Source: Panopea generosa (Eukaryota > Mollusca > Bivalvia > Adapedonta > Hiatellidae). Taken from it: DNA of 64,000 nt. The stretch spans positions 18,673,248-18,737,247 of the forward strand of contig CM055902.1 of the NCBI GenBank assembly GCA_029582155.1, read 5' to 3'. The notes under the pieces are model-generated. The model made no database searches. It saw nothing but the letters and a program-made list of their open reading frames with translations, and was not told the origin of the DNA. The position numbers were made by a program, and so were the translations under genes. Shown here in pieces: positions 23,863-35,922 of this stretch (its first letter is position 1; each line of letters starts with the position of its first letter).

Positions 23863-24637
23863 TACAGGGTGTTTCAAAATATATGTCACAGTTTCGTTGG
23901 TTTATAATTTGCATTTTTTTATACAATATGTAAAAACAGAAAACACAATTTTAAAGAGAATGTTTCAAAATTTTATTACATATGAAATATGTCAATTTTG
24001 CTTGAAAAATGAGATGTTAGTCAGAAATTTCATAAAATTTAATTTTCAGATGATGTGTTCCAAGTGACGTCCGTTTTGACGAATAACGACGTCAATACTT
24101 TTTCCAAATGTCTCTATTACTGCTGCACAAGATTCAGCTGATACTGTTTGGAACTCTCTCTTGATTGATGCTTTCAAATCTTCAACACATGTTGGTTTGC
24201 ATTGATACATCCTGTCTTTAAGATAACCTCACATAAAGATGTCCAACGGGTTGAGGTCACGGGAATGGGGTGGCCAAAATTGATCTGTTCTGAAAGACAA
24301 AAATCTGGTGTCAAATGTCTTCTTTAGCCATGCTAGAACTTCTATAGATGTGTGTGGTGTTGCTCCATCTTGCTGAAACCACATCCTGTGCATATTCACT
24401 TTCCTCCTCTTTATCTTTAATGCCGGAATGAATTTCTTCTGCATGACATCCAAATATCGACAGCTGTTTATCGTTTCTGTTTCACCATCACTGTTTTCAA
24501 AGAAAAACGGCCTAATTAGTCCAGTTGAACTGAGTGCTGCCCTTACGATTACTTTTTCAGCATGCAACGACTTTTCAGCATAAATGTTTGGTTTTTCACT
24601 TCCCAAAAAGCGGAAGTTCTGTTTGTAATCACATGCA
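23863..24637 (-). pseudogene. Broken mariner/IS630-type transposase, C-terminal part
   Basis: The minus strand encodes the catalytic C-terminal half of a DDE transposase. FRFLGSEKPN comes near the start, then MWFQQDGATPHTS with the second catalytic Asp, and SRDLNPLD with the third Asp; I count 41 residues between those two Asps. The chain then meets a TGA at 24227-24229 (expected Trp in FMWGYLKD) and continues in the same frame through CVEDLKASIKREFQTV to a natural stop at 24047-24049. The N-terminal DNA-binding region and first Asp are missing. On the plus strand the outer end reads CAGGGTGTTTCAAAAT from 23864 after TA, typical of this superfamily's termini. The opposite end is gone, replaced by the inverted fragment 24638-24810. 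Confidence 0.85.
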
Positions 24638-24810
24638 TCAAGAGAGAGTTCCAAACAGTATCAGTTGAAACTTGTGCAGCAGTAATAGAGAACTCTGGAA
24701 AACTAATTGACGTCGTTATTCGTCAAAACGGACGTCATTTGGAACACATCATCTGAAAATTATATTTTATGAAATTTCTGACCAACAACTCTTAAAATGA
24801 TTTAAGTGAA
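24638..24810 (+). pseudogene. Inverted duplicate of the transposase C-terminus
   Basis: On the plus strand this codes for KREFQTVS, CAAVIE, VVIRQNGRHLEHII and stop, which is the same C-terminal stretch as 24170-24047 on the minus strand, at high identity. It forms the inner arm of the palindrome, with a loop of about 470 bases. The sequence after the stop is also shared (GAAATTTCTGACC inverted) until the outer arm begins near 24815. Confidence 0.9.
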
Positions 24811-24814
24811 AAAA

Positions 24815-25219
24815 TAAAATGTTTTAAAACGGGCGGATTTCAATGCAGCCGAACCATAAAATGACTCACAGAACCATCACATACATTTCCGGACCATAAC
24901 ACCGTGTACAAAATCCATATACTCTCGAAAATGAAGTGCATGTGGTGTTATTAAATAAAAGTCCTTTTCGGATATATACAATTAGCAATTTAAAGCCAAT
25001 TTATGGTACAATCCTTGGGGGCAACTGTAATAAAATCGTCATGCCGAACATTGACAACATTCGCTACGGCTGCTTCGTTTCCAGAAGTGATTACAGACAA
25101 ACAAAGTATCGTATCTGAAAAGAACCTGTATGCCCGAACAGGGTTTGCATTGATATATCGTTCCCGGTTTTTCTTTCTTTATCACAAGAAAAATACGGAA
25201 ACATTGATGACGACTCACA
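24815..25219 (-). repeat. Right arm of large palindrome
   Basis: Inverted counterpart of 22614-23030 (see its anchors). Similarity ends after GACGACTCACATTTG on this side and before GATGAGTCGTC on the other. No flanking target-site duplication was recognised. Confidence 0.9.
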
Positions 25220-28189
25220 TTTGTATATTAAATCCCCTTTGAGCGACTTGGTAAATATTAAGTGTGTAATTGATTCTGCAGGTAAAGAGGGCTGCTCTAC
25301 CAAACCCTGCCCTACATATTCATTGTAAAAAACCTTCCCGTTCAACCCTACTCTAATCAATACATACACCATCGAAACCTGTTCTATATAAGCCAACCCC
25401 TTATATACCAAGTCAATCCCTTCACTTCAGTGCCTCTCCAAATTTATTTTGTCAAACCTTGTTGTAAACGTGTTTTACTTTATACTCCCTTTTCAAACCC
25501 TTCCCCTTCAGCCCTATTGTACATTATACATACCCCATCAAAACCTGCTCTACATAAGTATGCCCTATATGTAACTTTTAAAACCTTTCACTTCAGCCCT
25601 ATTCTTCACAATGCATTCCCCATACTTTACATAATACATAGTCATCATGATTCCATGTCAAACACTTCTCTTCAGCCCTTTTCCAATCTAACCTGCGAGA
25701 TCCTGATTTAAAACCAACATACTTTACACAATACATATGTCATCATGTATCCATGTCAAACACTTCTCTTCAGCCCCTCTTCAAATCTGACCTGCGAGAT
25801 CCTGATTTAAAACCAACATACTTTACACAATACATATCCCAATACAAAACCTATTTTACTTAATTAAGGGTTACACCTTGTCAAACTCTTCCTTTCCAAC
25901 CCGCTACAACTTCCCCAATATAACCTGCCAAACCTTTGTCTTTCCTCTAGATCTGCCACTGCGTTTTACTAGACTTACATCCCCATACATCCCAACTAAC
26001 ACGTACCACAAACAAACTCCGAAACGTGTACCTCATCTTGACCGATGTCTTTAACACACGGTTAAACTGTAGCTCAACACCCCTACCGCCCAAAACTGTC
26101 AAAACTATATCCCTACTATACTATATGTACTTAGTTTTTCAGTTATTCACATAGTCAAGTTAACACCATAAATATATCCAGGTCGAGGCAGCCATTTTAA
26201 AGTTTACCAAAATGATAGTTATTTGACCCACTTTAGTTGTATCCATAAAACGCTGCGTAATTACTAATGCTACTCCGCCTTGACATAATTCAAACAGAAA
26301 GTGGATTTCACAATCAATGTTGTCTTGCTAAGACATACCGTTAAATTCGATAATGTTTAATAATATAAAGTGGTTACATGAAGTTTAAGATGGTACCTAA
26401 TATTAAATATAATTTCTAATTGAAATAAACAGCAGTTTAATAAATTTAATACCTTTTAAGAAAGAAAAGATATCCGTCTTTTTTTGTGGAAAAACCCGCA
26501 TGACATCAATCATCCGTGTCTTGATAAGCGCCACCTAGTGGTAGCCTGGTTCTCGGACTCAAAATGCTCTCGGCATTGCCTTCGCATCTTATATTATATG
26601 AGACCGGGGACCAGTGTACACCTAATGGTAACACATTGTTGTCGTTTAACAATCAAGCGTCGCAGGTGATAAAGACTGCGGTTCGCAAATACAAATTTCA
26701 GAATTATTTGGTTTGGCCCGATTCGTTTTCCCTATGTCTGAATATGGACTCTTCGACCTATTTTGATCGGTAGATTCGACATGCTTCATTTTCTTAGACA
26801 TGCATAATTATAATTATTCAAAAAGGAAGTATGTAAATAATACTTCATCTCAGGAGTTTATGATGGTCAAAATCCATTCAGCTTAGTGAATCCATTAAAC
26901 CAATATTTTTGCAAACATGTTACAAATAACATCATAATTGATTACCATTAATATTTAAATATCAATTAGAGAGTTGAATACACTATATAAGACAAAAACG
27001 ATCGATCTCCAACATCGAGCCGACACGACTCCAGGACAAAACGTTCTCCGGGACGAACAGCAATAGGGTTGAAACATTTTTTATTCGTACTCGTTTCTGT
27101 TCGTCGCCAATTAGCGGATTACGAAAATGTAAATTGTAAGGAAAATTACATCTTAATTTAAATATTTTAATAAATTAATATGATCAGCCCTCTACTCTTT
27201 AAATAAGGGATAATGTGAGGTGTAACAATTCGTGTTCAACAATTTAGATTTAAAACATTTTCTCTTAAAGTCTTTGACCTATTACATGTGGTATATGTAG
27301 AATAAACACGTTAGGACTAAAACAGATCATATAGGTGTAACCCCACCATTGATTTTTGTTCTTTATTCTATAGTAAATAATAAAAGTTTGAAGGCTTGTC
27401 ATTCACAGAGAGTCCCAAATGAAAGAAGTGAAACCTACATTTTACTGTTTGTCAACCTCTGCACTATCAAAATATGATGAGAAAAGTAGGGGTCATGTGT
27501 CATATAAGAGATTTTTTTTTCTGCTCAGTGTGTACACTGGTGACAAAGTGAAAGTAGACATCCGAAATCATGAATTCATACCCCAATTTCCAAGCATCAT
27601 TTTTTTTCTAAATTCACAATTCAAACATGACAATGCTATCAAAATGTTCAAAATACATCAATAATGCCATTCAAATAAAAAAAATGAGCATTAAAATAAG
27701 GAAAATGCATTTTTAAAGAAGAAGAATTGAGGATTATTTATAACCGCCATTATGCGACTACCCCACGGAAGCACTTCCTTTTTGCAATGGTGGCACTATG
27801 CCTATAGCGAAACATTAAAAAGACTTAAGTATATTGACAAGGAAGTGTTTGTATGATTTTCTTTATAAATTTAAAAAGTGCTAACTTTGGACAAAAGGAA
27901 ACTAAAGTGTATAAAAAAAGTCTGATTCTCCTTGATTAAAACTTATGTGTGTTTTTTAAAAACGTTGGTAGGGTATTGCTGATATTTTTTTTCTAAAATC
28001 TATATAAGATAAAATCTTATTTTTCAGTGTATTTTTTTCAAAGATTAAATCCATTTTGTAATTATACTCATTTAAAGTAGAGTTAAATTTCTGCCTGGGC
28101 ATTCAACCACATGCCAGTAAACAGATATATATCCCAATATTTACCAGTTATTTGCTGCAAAGCAATATACTATATTATGTTTGCCAACA
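25220..28189. other. No gene seen; pyrimidine-rich stretch and one tandem duplication
   Basis: 25240-26110 is noticeably C/T-rich on the plus strand with repeated TCAAAC and CTTCAGCCC words. A 98-bp tandem duplication sits at 25641-25836. 26110-28189 has only short open frames (for example 27419-27664), without motifs. Confidence 0.6.
25641..25836. repeat. 98-bp tandem duplication
   Basis: Two copies starting at GTCATCATG and ending at TTTACACAATACATAT, differing at only a few positions. Both include ACCTGCGAGATCCTGATTTA. Confidence 0.93.
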
Positions 28190-29160
28190 TATTGAAGGCT
28201 TTTGAAAAGCTATGACATAAGAGTTTATTTTATAAACTTAAACGACGAACAATTGATCGTAAATAATCAAAATATTTGGAAAATAGAAAACAATAAGTTT
28301 TTGTAGGAAATTCATATTCAGAATTAAAATATATTTTAACTGGTGCTCTGCAAGGTTATGTCTTAGCTCCACTTTTATTTTTATCATTTATAATATGGAT
28401 CTTGCAGACAGTATGCTGAATATAGTCAGATTGTTTGCTAATGACAGTTCGTTGGTTGTTTCTTCGTCTATTCTAAACGATATGGAAGGAAAACTCAACC
28501 ACAATTTACAAATACATACATATAGTATCAAATTTGTCTAAACAATGGCGTAATGATTTTAGCCCAGTAAAACAGAAGTTTTCATTTTTGCACTTAATAA
28601 CGGTGACCAACGACCTGTAATAACATTTTAATTATGTTCAGCTTGAATTTGTTTAAATCTTTAAGCACTCGGGTTTAACATTCAGTCAAGATGGCAAATG
28701 GCATCAACATATAGATAAAATTATAAATCCATTCTCTAAATGCTCGGTATGATGCGTTTCTAAAAAATTAAATGAAATCGCCAAACATTAATTCAAGTAT
28801 ACATTTCTTATACGATACCTATCCTTGAATATGCCTCTGTAGTTTGTGACGGATGTACAAACTATGAAAAAGGTAGGCGTGAAAAGTTACAATATGAAAC
28901 TGATAGAATCGTGACTGGTTTAATTCGTTCGGTCTTGTTAGATTTACAAAAAAGACGAAAAATGTATTACCTTGTTTAAAATGAATAAAGACCAATTACC
29001 AGGATAGTTATCAAGCCTATTGCCTCCATTGATCAATGACGTCACACTAGATGCAATTTGAGAAATGCAGATCAGTATGTTACAATGCCGAGAGAAATGC
29101 AACTTTTCTCAACATCTTTCGTACCATCTTCAGCTAGAAATCCGCTCCTCAGTTTCACCA
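28190..29160 (+). pseudogene. Degenerate LINE reverse transcriptase, jockey/CR1-like
   Basis: Across shifting plus-strand frames the order of a reverse transcriptase is preserved. KAFEKL-stop-HKSLFYKLK comes near 28190, then TGALQGYVLAPLLFL near 28340. FANDSSLVVSSS follows near 28435 (canonical FADDxSL, so one catalytic Asp reads Asn). Then GLTFSQDGKWHQHIDKI near 28680, EYASVVCDGCTNYEK near 28835 and a C-terminal block, RNADQYVTMPREMQLF, near 29065. More than half a dozen stops and frameshifts make it dead. The endonuclease half is absent. The motif set resembles jockey/CR1-type elements; exact clade not assigned. Confidence 0.85.
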
Positions 29161-30936
29161 CAGGTTTTTTAGAATAACCTGTATAGAAGACAGCGATTGT
29201 TCTTACGGAATACAGTCAAGCTGAAATTGAGATAAAGGTGTGTGGGGTACGTGCATGTGAAATTTTAACAAGGGGCTTATGTGGTTTTAAATTAATGCAT
29301 ATAATAATTTCATAGAGATTGGAAAGATAACAAACTACTAAATAATGCAATTAATATCAAATCGACTGTTTTTGTGAAGTTGTATGTACCTTATATTTGG
29401 TATCAGATAAACACAGTATCACAAGAGCACCTTCTAAGTTGATTTTTTTTATAAATAACACTATCACATGCATATCTACAATAATCAGTATAATATAAAT
29501 GATTCAAATAAATCAAACCAATAGAACGAGTTTTATCACCAACTTCAGTTTCTTTAAATAGTTAATTTATCAATTTAGATTCGTTTAGTCTATTTTAGCT
29601 CGATTGCGATGAAATCTCAGAGCTTATATGAATCGCTCTTTAGTCTGCTTCCTGGGTAGAACCAGTATTGTGTGTTGTTTTATTATTGGCATTGGGTCGA
29701 CTCGGGGTCGAACCCGCCACGTCTCTGTCCATTACACTACCACCCTGTTTTATCAATTTAAAGAATTTCAAGAACTTTGTTCTTAACTGTTCCAAAGTTA
29801 CATGTTACTCTTAACTGCTTTCATGTTTTAATTTTACTACCAACGCCCAACATAATCAATATAGAAGTATGGATTTCATGTCACACCTATTTTGCAACAA
29901 TGTATGGAAATACATAGTGGCCAGTCATTTATTATTTGTGCCATTCGCTTGATGCTCTGGATGACATTGTTTTATTAAAATTTAATATACCAGTAGGATT
30001 TTTTTTCGTGTTTTAATGTTACGTAAAATGTTGGTTGTGTATCTCATTGGTCAGTTCATATTAAATACTATACAAAACGCATTGCGATGCTTGAAGATTC
30101 GATGAATTTTTGTTTTAAATTCGAGTTAAATAATCTTTGCTTGAAAATAGTCTCAAAATTAGTTCTTACTAGTTTAGACGAAGGAGTTAGTATATGGTCT
30201 CACTATGCAAATCTTGAATCGTAATAAACATATCTTGGCTGGGATGGTGAACAGGATGTACTGATCCGTAAAGATAATCTAGGTTGACACTTGTCACACG
30301 TGTAATTGAAATTCTAAAACTCGAATTCAATCAACGCAAACACCAATATTTCGAATACTTACATGAAGAACCGTCGACAGCCTCTTAATGTTGGTTTCAA
30401 TAAGAAATTCTCAAATCGGACAAGTGACTTCTTGGTTTTTGGAAGTATATGTGTTTTCGTTTGTGACTTTTTGTCGTCATCTTATTTATCTTCTTTTCAT
30501 TTTTCGTATTCTTTAATTTCTTCCGTCATTATTTTTGTGTAAATATGTATAATATGTATGGATATGTATGCAGTTATTGTATTGTACTTGATGTGTAACG
30601 TTTATATAAAAGTGCTCATATGTGTTCGATCTTTCTGCTTGATATAATACACTGCTCATTTGCTTGTAAATCTCTATAAAGAGGTAATGAAGAGTATATA
30701 GGGAGAATACATAGTTATATTTCATCAATTTTATTTTTCATATACTCGTACATATACCGGTTAAATATGTTATGTTATATATGTTCGCCTTATTTCTCCG
30801 ATAAAAACGTTTGTAGGAAAACTGTTTGTCACTACATATGATCTTAAAAACTTTATTTGTATAATACATACTAGCAATATTCCAAGTATAGAATACAGCA
30901 GAATAGAAGACTATCCACATCTACATTTGATCTTTA
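29161..30936. other. No gene seen apart from a SINE
   Basis: One tRNA-headed SINE at 29575-29750. Otherwise AT-rich, with only short open frames and no motif. Confidence 0.6.
29575..29750 (-). mobile_element. tRNA-derived SINE
   Basis: The minus-strand head has GGTGGTAGTGTAATGGACAG (A-box region) and a perfect B box GGGTTCGACCCC. The body includes ACTGGTTCTACCCAGGAAGC, which is shared with the SINE bodies at 4700, 10800 and 16205. Confidence 0.7.
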
Positions 30937-30943
30937 CTAACAC

Positions 30944-30944
<1 letters not shown>

Positions 30945-30989
<45 letters not shown>

Positions 30990-31196
30990 AACAACAACAA
31001 CAGCAACCACACCCACAACAACAACAACAACAACAATATAACAACTATAACAAGCATATAACAACCATAACAACCATTTACAACAATAACAACCGTATAA
31101 CAACAATATAACAACCATATAACAATAATATAACAACAATATAAAACCATATAACAACCATATAACAACAACATAACAACAACAATATAACAATAC
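30945..31196. repeat. (CAA)n and ATAACAACCAT simple-sequence tract
   Basis: A nearly pure CAA run (30945-30990) passes into degenerate CAA- and ATAACAAC-type repeats. Minus-strand frames here are poly-Leu or poly-Val and are artefacts. Confidence 0.95.
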
Positions 31197-31499
31197 AAAA
31201 GTGAACATCAATTTATAATATACAAAAAAAATCAATACATTTGGAATTTAAACTATTTGGCATTTGCTTTAAGACCTAGGATAACGGGTCAGCCAGTAAA
31301 TTTATACATACTAAGATAATCATAAAATATACACATCCTACATCGCAGAAAGGATATACAAAATGTATTGTGCAAAAATAAAGTTTTTAATATAAATAGT
31401 ACTTTTTCCTTTCACATCTATCTTAGTTGTTTCTCTGCCAATTTCGGCATTAATTTGATATATTGAAATACGTAAAACATCGGACTGATCTTAATAATT
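31197..31499. other. No feature seen
   Basis: AT-rich intergenic DNA. Confidence 0.6.
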
Positions 31500-31710
31500 G
31501 ATTATGAAACCATATATTGGTGACTTAATTGATATTTTTATCAAACCAAAGAGTGTAAACATTTGGAAACATGTTTATCAAACGATATACTATTGACCTA
31601 ATTTGAAAAATGTTTATAAAACACCATATAGTATAGACTTAATTTAAACAAAGTTTATCAAACGATTTACTATTGACCTAAAACGAAAATTGTTTATTAA
31701 ACAGCATATT
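31500..31710. repeat. AT-rich satellite S2, short array
   Basis: Repeated words TATACTATTGACCTAA, ACACCATATAGTATAGACTTAA and ACAAAGTTTATCAAACGA form units of about 80 bp. The same satellite occurs at 34505-35055. Confidence 0.8.
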
Positions 31711-34504
31711 CTCCAATTCGAAAAGGTGAAATCTCACTCTCGTGCGTGACGAGATCTGTGCGTGACTTGAGCTCAGGGGAATCGCGTCACACCATAACAA
31801 ACCGCAGTGGTGTTTCTGACAGTAGTTAATTACAACAAAGTTACATAAAACAGCCATAAAAAAAGAAAACAATACAAGATATGAAAGAAAATGAAAAATA
31901 AGAATCTCATGATAAAATAAAATTACTTTTTATCGTTTTGCGCCTGTTTGTATACTTTAATTAATGCTTGATTTCTGGTGATGGGTGAGGTAATTTGTAA
32001 ACTTGAGAAGTTTAGTATTATTTTTTTTATCAATATCCCTGCTATCATTTACAAATAGGGAATGGTTATATTTTATTTGTTAAAAAGTTCATGCGACATG
32101 ACGGATTTTATTAAAAATTCAAGTCTTTTTATTGATGCATTATCTACCAAATTTCGGACCCAACTGACGACATGCATGTTGCACAGTTAATGGGCCTTTT
32201 TTGTTTAAAGCGTAGGTAAATGATTTTTAAAAAAAACACATTATTACTATAACATATCAATATAATCTAAATGTAGTTTTTTGCTTAAAAACTATGATTT
32301 TCTTTTATCTAAGAGAGCTTTGAATGAATTACATACGTTTCGTACCACCAAATTGAGGTTTCGTACCACACATAGGTTAATGCATAAACTTTACAGTGTT
32401 TCACACGATGATTAGGTGTCACAATCATATACTTACGGTATTTGTTTGTAGTGTGTGATAGTATTGGATTGTTATTATTTGAGGTTGAAACGTAACTAAA
32501 ATACAGTTTATTTTGTTTATACATTTATTGTATTAACGAGAAATCTGATGTATTTATTATAAAGTTACACCATATACTACGGACACAAATCACACAAAAT
32601 AATACACATACAATTTTCATTTTATCATATTTACAACATTTACGTGTATCATATTGTAATGCATGACCACGAGGAGATGTATTTGCTTTAATAATAGTGT
32701 ATTTGTGAAATAATGCATAAACTCAGAAAATTTCAATTTGTGACAAAAAAAAACTGTAACGTCTGCATCCCTGGTATATAGTCTTCCAACAAGATAAATA
32801 GAATGATACAAATTCACCTGCTGTTATACCGAGGTACTATATAAAATGTAAAAAAAGATGGTCATTTTTGCAAAGATATACACGGAAATGGAACGTCCGC
32901 CCCCGTAACGTCCGCCTCCCCCTCCCCCACCTGCATATACATTCTATTTTTTTTTCAATTTATAGAATCAATTTCACTTTTTTTCAATGTATTAAGTATT
33001 TTATGTTTGAAGAGTGCATCTAAGATATGAATAATTTATCAAATAAAAAAATGACCAAAAATTTAGAGATTTTGTTTAATGTCACTCTAATATAGGGGAT
33101 GAACGTTACAAAAAGGGGACGGACGTTATATAATTTCTTACCATTGGTATTGACCCCCTAAATAACTGAAAGTGTTTAAATTAAGTAATTGTCCATTATA
33201 CTATGCAATATAACATACATCCTATCTTAAACCCTGGGGACATAAAACCTGTGGTGAATTATGCAAATTGGGGTACAATATGCATGTTTTTTCTCATTAC
33301 CACATGGTGTGACTGTAGTGTTGGTAAATTATGAAAGCTCAGCAGGATGCCAGTAACTGGACAGTAGCATACATTTTGTGCAATATGCCTGTAGGCAAAT
33401 ATATTCCATATGACACTATCGATCAAAGGTTAAAAACCCTATTTTTAAGAAAAGATTAAATTGTGGTTAGATTTGTTTTATTGGATTAGATGCGTAAAAA
33501 TATCCAAAAAGGTACATTTTTGAAAATGATGCTTATATATTAATTCCAGAGACATAGAATATGTCTCTTATTAATTCAGATATCTCAGATGAAAACTTTT
33601 ATTCTTTTTCAAAACTTAAACATGAAAAACAAGCGTATTCCGTCTGTTTGGAAATATGGAAGGCCGTACAAATCTTTCTAGACTGTCGACATGTGAAATG
33701 GAGGATAGTTGGGTTTTCTTCATCAAGTGTCTGTCGGTATCCATGGCTTAAGTTTGCCCTTTTAATCCTTATAACTCCGTTTGATCCTAGACTACCACTG
33801 TTGGGCTCTTTTGAAAAGGTGTAAAATGTAGAACGTGGTGGAACTTTACTTCTTTTGTGGTTACACAAGGACACACAACACTAGTCATCCGACGGCATTT
33901 TAATTAAACTGAAATAAAATTCATATTAAAATAAACTTAAGTCACTTATAAATAGTTGATGAATAAAATAAAAAAATATATTAATAAACATGTATAGTAT
34001 AATGTCACGGGAATTATCGTTTCTGTGTTGAAACTAAGTTACTACATCTGGTACAGAACAGCCTCAGAGACGGAGTTTTAAACTTCTAACTCGTCTTTAT
34101 ATATCTATAATAAATTATGTTCTTGAAACAAATTAATTAATTTTTTCTGCAAGAATAACTTTTCCTAATTATTAACACTTATATACCACACACACACACA
34201 TACCATTATACATTATGCTAACACCACCCACTTACAACAGTAATAAAAGTCGCAATAAAAAGGTAATCATGGTCAACAACTGCATCATTTCTTAAGTTCA
34301 TCATTGATACTAGCATACTTTCTAAACTTAAACTTTATTAAACTGCTTTAATATATATTTGTGTTGTTAATGTATGAAAATTCAATTTACTTACGTGAAA
34401 TCTACATTGTTTCAGCAGCGACCGCGGTGAAACGAATTCCCCTGAGCTCATAGTCTCGCTCGAAATCTCGCTCTCGCACGCGACGAGAATTCGGTATTTC
34501 GAAG
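31711..34504. other. No convincing gene
   Basis: 31740-31790 and 34425-34500 share both direct (AAATCTC.CTCTCG.. then GACGAGA) and inverted (GAGCTCAGGGGAAT) matches. 32889-33131 contains an inverted repeat. Overlapping opposite-strand open frames at 33561-33824 and 33599-33874 have no recognised motif. The rest is AT-rich. Confidence 0.55.
32889..33131. repeat. Inverted repeat with AACGTCCG ends
   Basis: GGAACGTCCGCCCCCGTAACG at the left faces CGTTACAAAAAGGGGACGGACGTT at the right. The pairing is imperfect but strikingly CpG-rich against an AT-rich background. It encloses about 200 bases with no coding content. Confidence 0.5.
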
Positions 34505-35055
34505 AGTTCAATAGTATAGAATTAATTTAAACAAAGTTTATCAAACTATATACTATTGACCTAAATTGAAAATTGAATATTAAACACCATATAGTATAGA
34601 CTTAATTTAAACAAAGTTTATCAAACCATATACTATTGACCTCAATTGAAAATTGATTATTAAACACCATATAATATAGACCTAATTTAAACAAAATTTA
34701 TCAAACCATATTGGACTTAAATTAGCTTTTTTATCAAAACATATAGTACATACTTAATTTGAAAATTGTTTCATAAACCATATAGGATATTATTTGAAAA
34801 TTGTTAATCAAACCATAAAGTAAAGACTTAATTTGTAAACTGTTTATCTTAATTTTCAAATATTTTGTTAAACCATATAGTAGAGAGTTAATTTGGAAAC
34901 TGTTTATCGTAATTTACAAATTGTTTATAAAACAATATAGTACAGAGTTAATTTGGAAACTGTTAACCGTAATTTTCAAATTGTTTATAAAATCATATAG
35001 TACAGAGTTAATTTGGAATCTGTTTATCTTAATTTTCAAATTGTTTATATCTACA
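34505..35055. repeat. AT-rich satellite S2, long array
   Basis: The first part repeats TATACTATTGACCTAAATTG and CACCATATAGTATAGACTTA in units of about 80 bp. The second part (34800-35055) repeats ATAGTACAGAGTTAATTTGG and CTGTTTATC.TAATTTTCAAA in units of about 60 bp. Confidence 0.85.
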
Positions 35056-35922
35056 TTCGCACTGCAATCTGTCATAATGAACTACATAGATAAACTGCAA
35101 TTCATTTTCCTATGAAAAACACTTGCAGCTGGGCGGAGCTAAAAAAGGACCAGTTTGCATTTCATTGGTTGTACGATTTTGTTTTGCTTATCTTATTTGT
35201 TGAAACAGTCTACAAAATAACTTAACTACTAAGTTCGTTCTCAAATATTAAGACGTTCGTTATCACTGCGTACGCGTGAATAGCATTGCACAGACTCCGC
35301 CCTTGATTCAATTCTGAACGAGTTATGTACAAACTACAAAGCTGCGCGAGCTATGCTTAGAAACGGCCTTAGTAAACATCAACTTTAAAACGTCAGTCAT
35401 CTTACCTTTCATCGTAGCTCCGCCCGGAGTCAGTCAAATGACGTTTAACACTAAGCCAGTTAGCAGTCGCTCCCTTTTGATTTCTTAATTGCTTATTTCG
35501 TACTAAATGAACACTAACTATTACTTTATGTAATCAATACAGTTCAATGTTTTTTTAATTTAATGCAGATAAAAGAACTCAATATGATTTGTAAACAAAA
35601 GTCAGTGAAATGTGTTTTGTGTGATTTATTTTTGATAAATTTGAAAAGCTAGATGACAGGTATTATGATTAGTAGTCAGGAGGACAACTGATTTAGGGTT
35701 GTGTGATGAATAACATGTACTCTATTTGGCCATGGTAGACTCATTGAAACATTGACAAACGTTTTCTAATATAACAAGGACGTCATTCACGTCTGTGGAA
35801 ATGTTTGTGTACATTAACAAATAAAAATGCTGCCAAGTGCCTGAAACAGAATAGCATGTGCTTTATTTATTTTTTAAAGAGGTACGCAATATACTACTGA
35901 TGAATGAATTTCAAACTACTGC
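35056..35922. other. No feature seen
   Basis: Downstream of the pseudogene that follows on the minus strand. No open frame or repeat of note. Confidence 0.6.

Noticed and set aside
24229-24654. The minus-strand frame starting MELSLDACDY as a genuine transposase start
   Set aside because: The first residues come from the inverted fragment and the junction lies near 24638, so that ATG is a by-product of the rearrangement.
25430-25711. A 93-codon protein in the pyrimidine-rich stretch
   Set aside because: It is low complexity and overlaps a 98-bp tandem duplication.
30911-31235. Poly-Leu/Val/Cys-Tyr open frames of about 100 codons
   Set aside because: They arise from (CAA)n and ATAACAAC simple sequence and have no independent support.
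33561-33874. A small gene on either strand (overlapping 87- and 91-codon frames)
   Set aside because: The two frames overlap on opposite strands, neither has a recognisable motif, and no splice or promoter context favours one.
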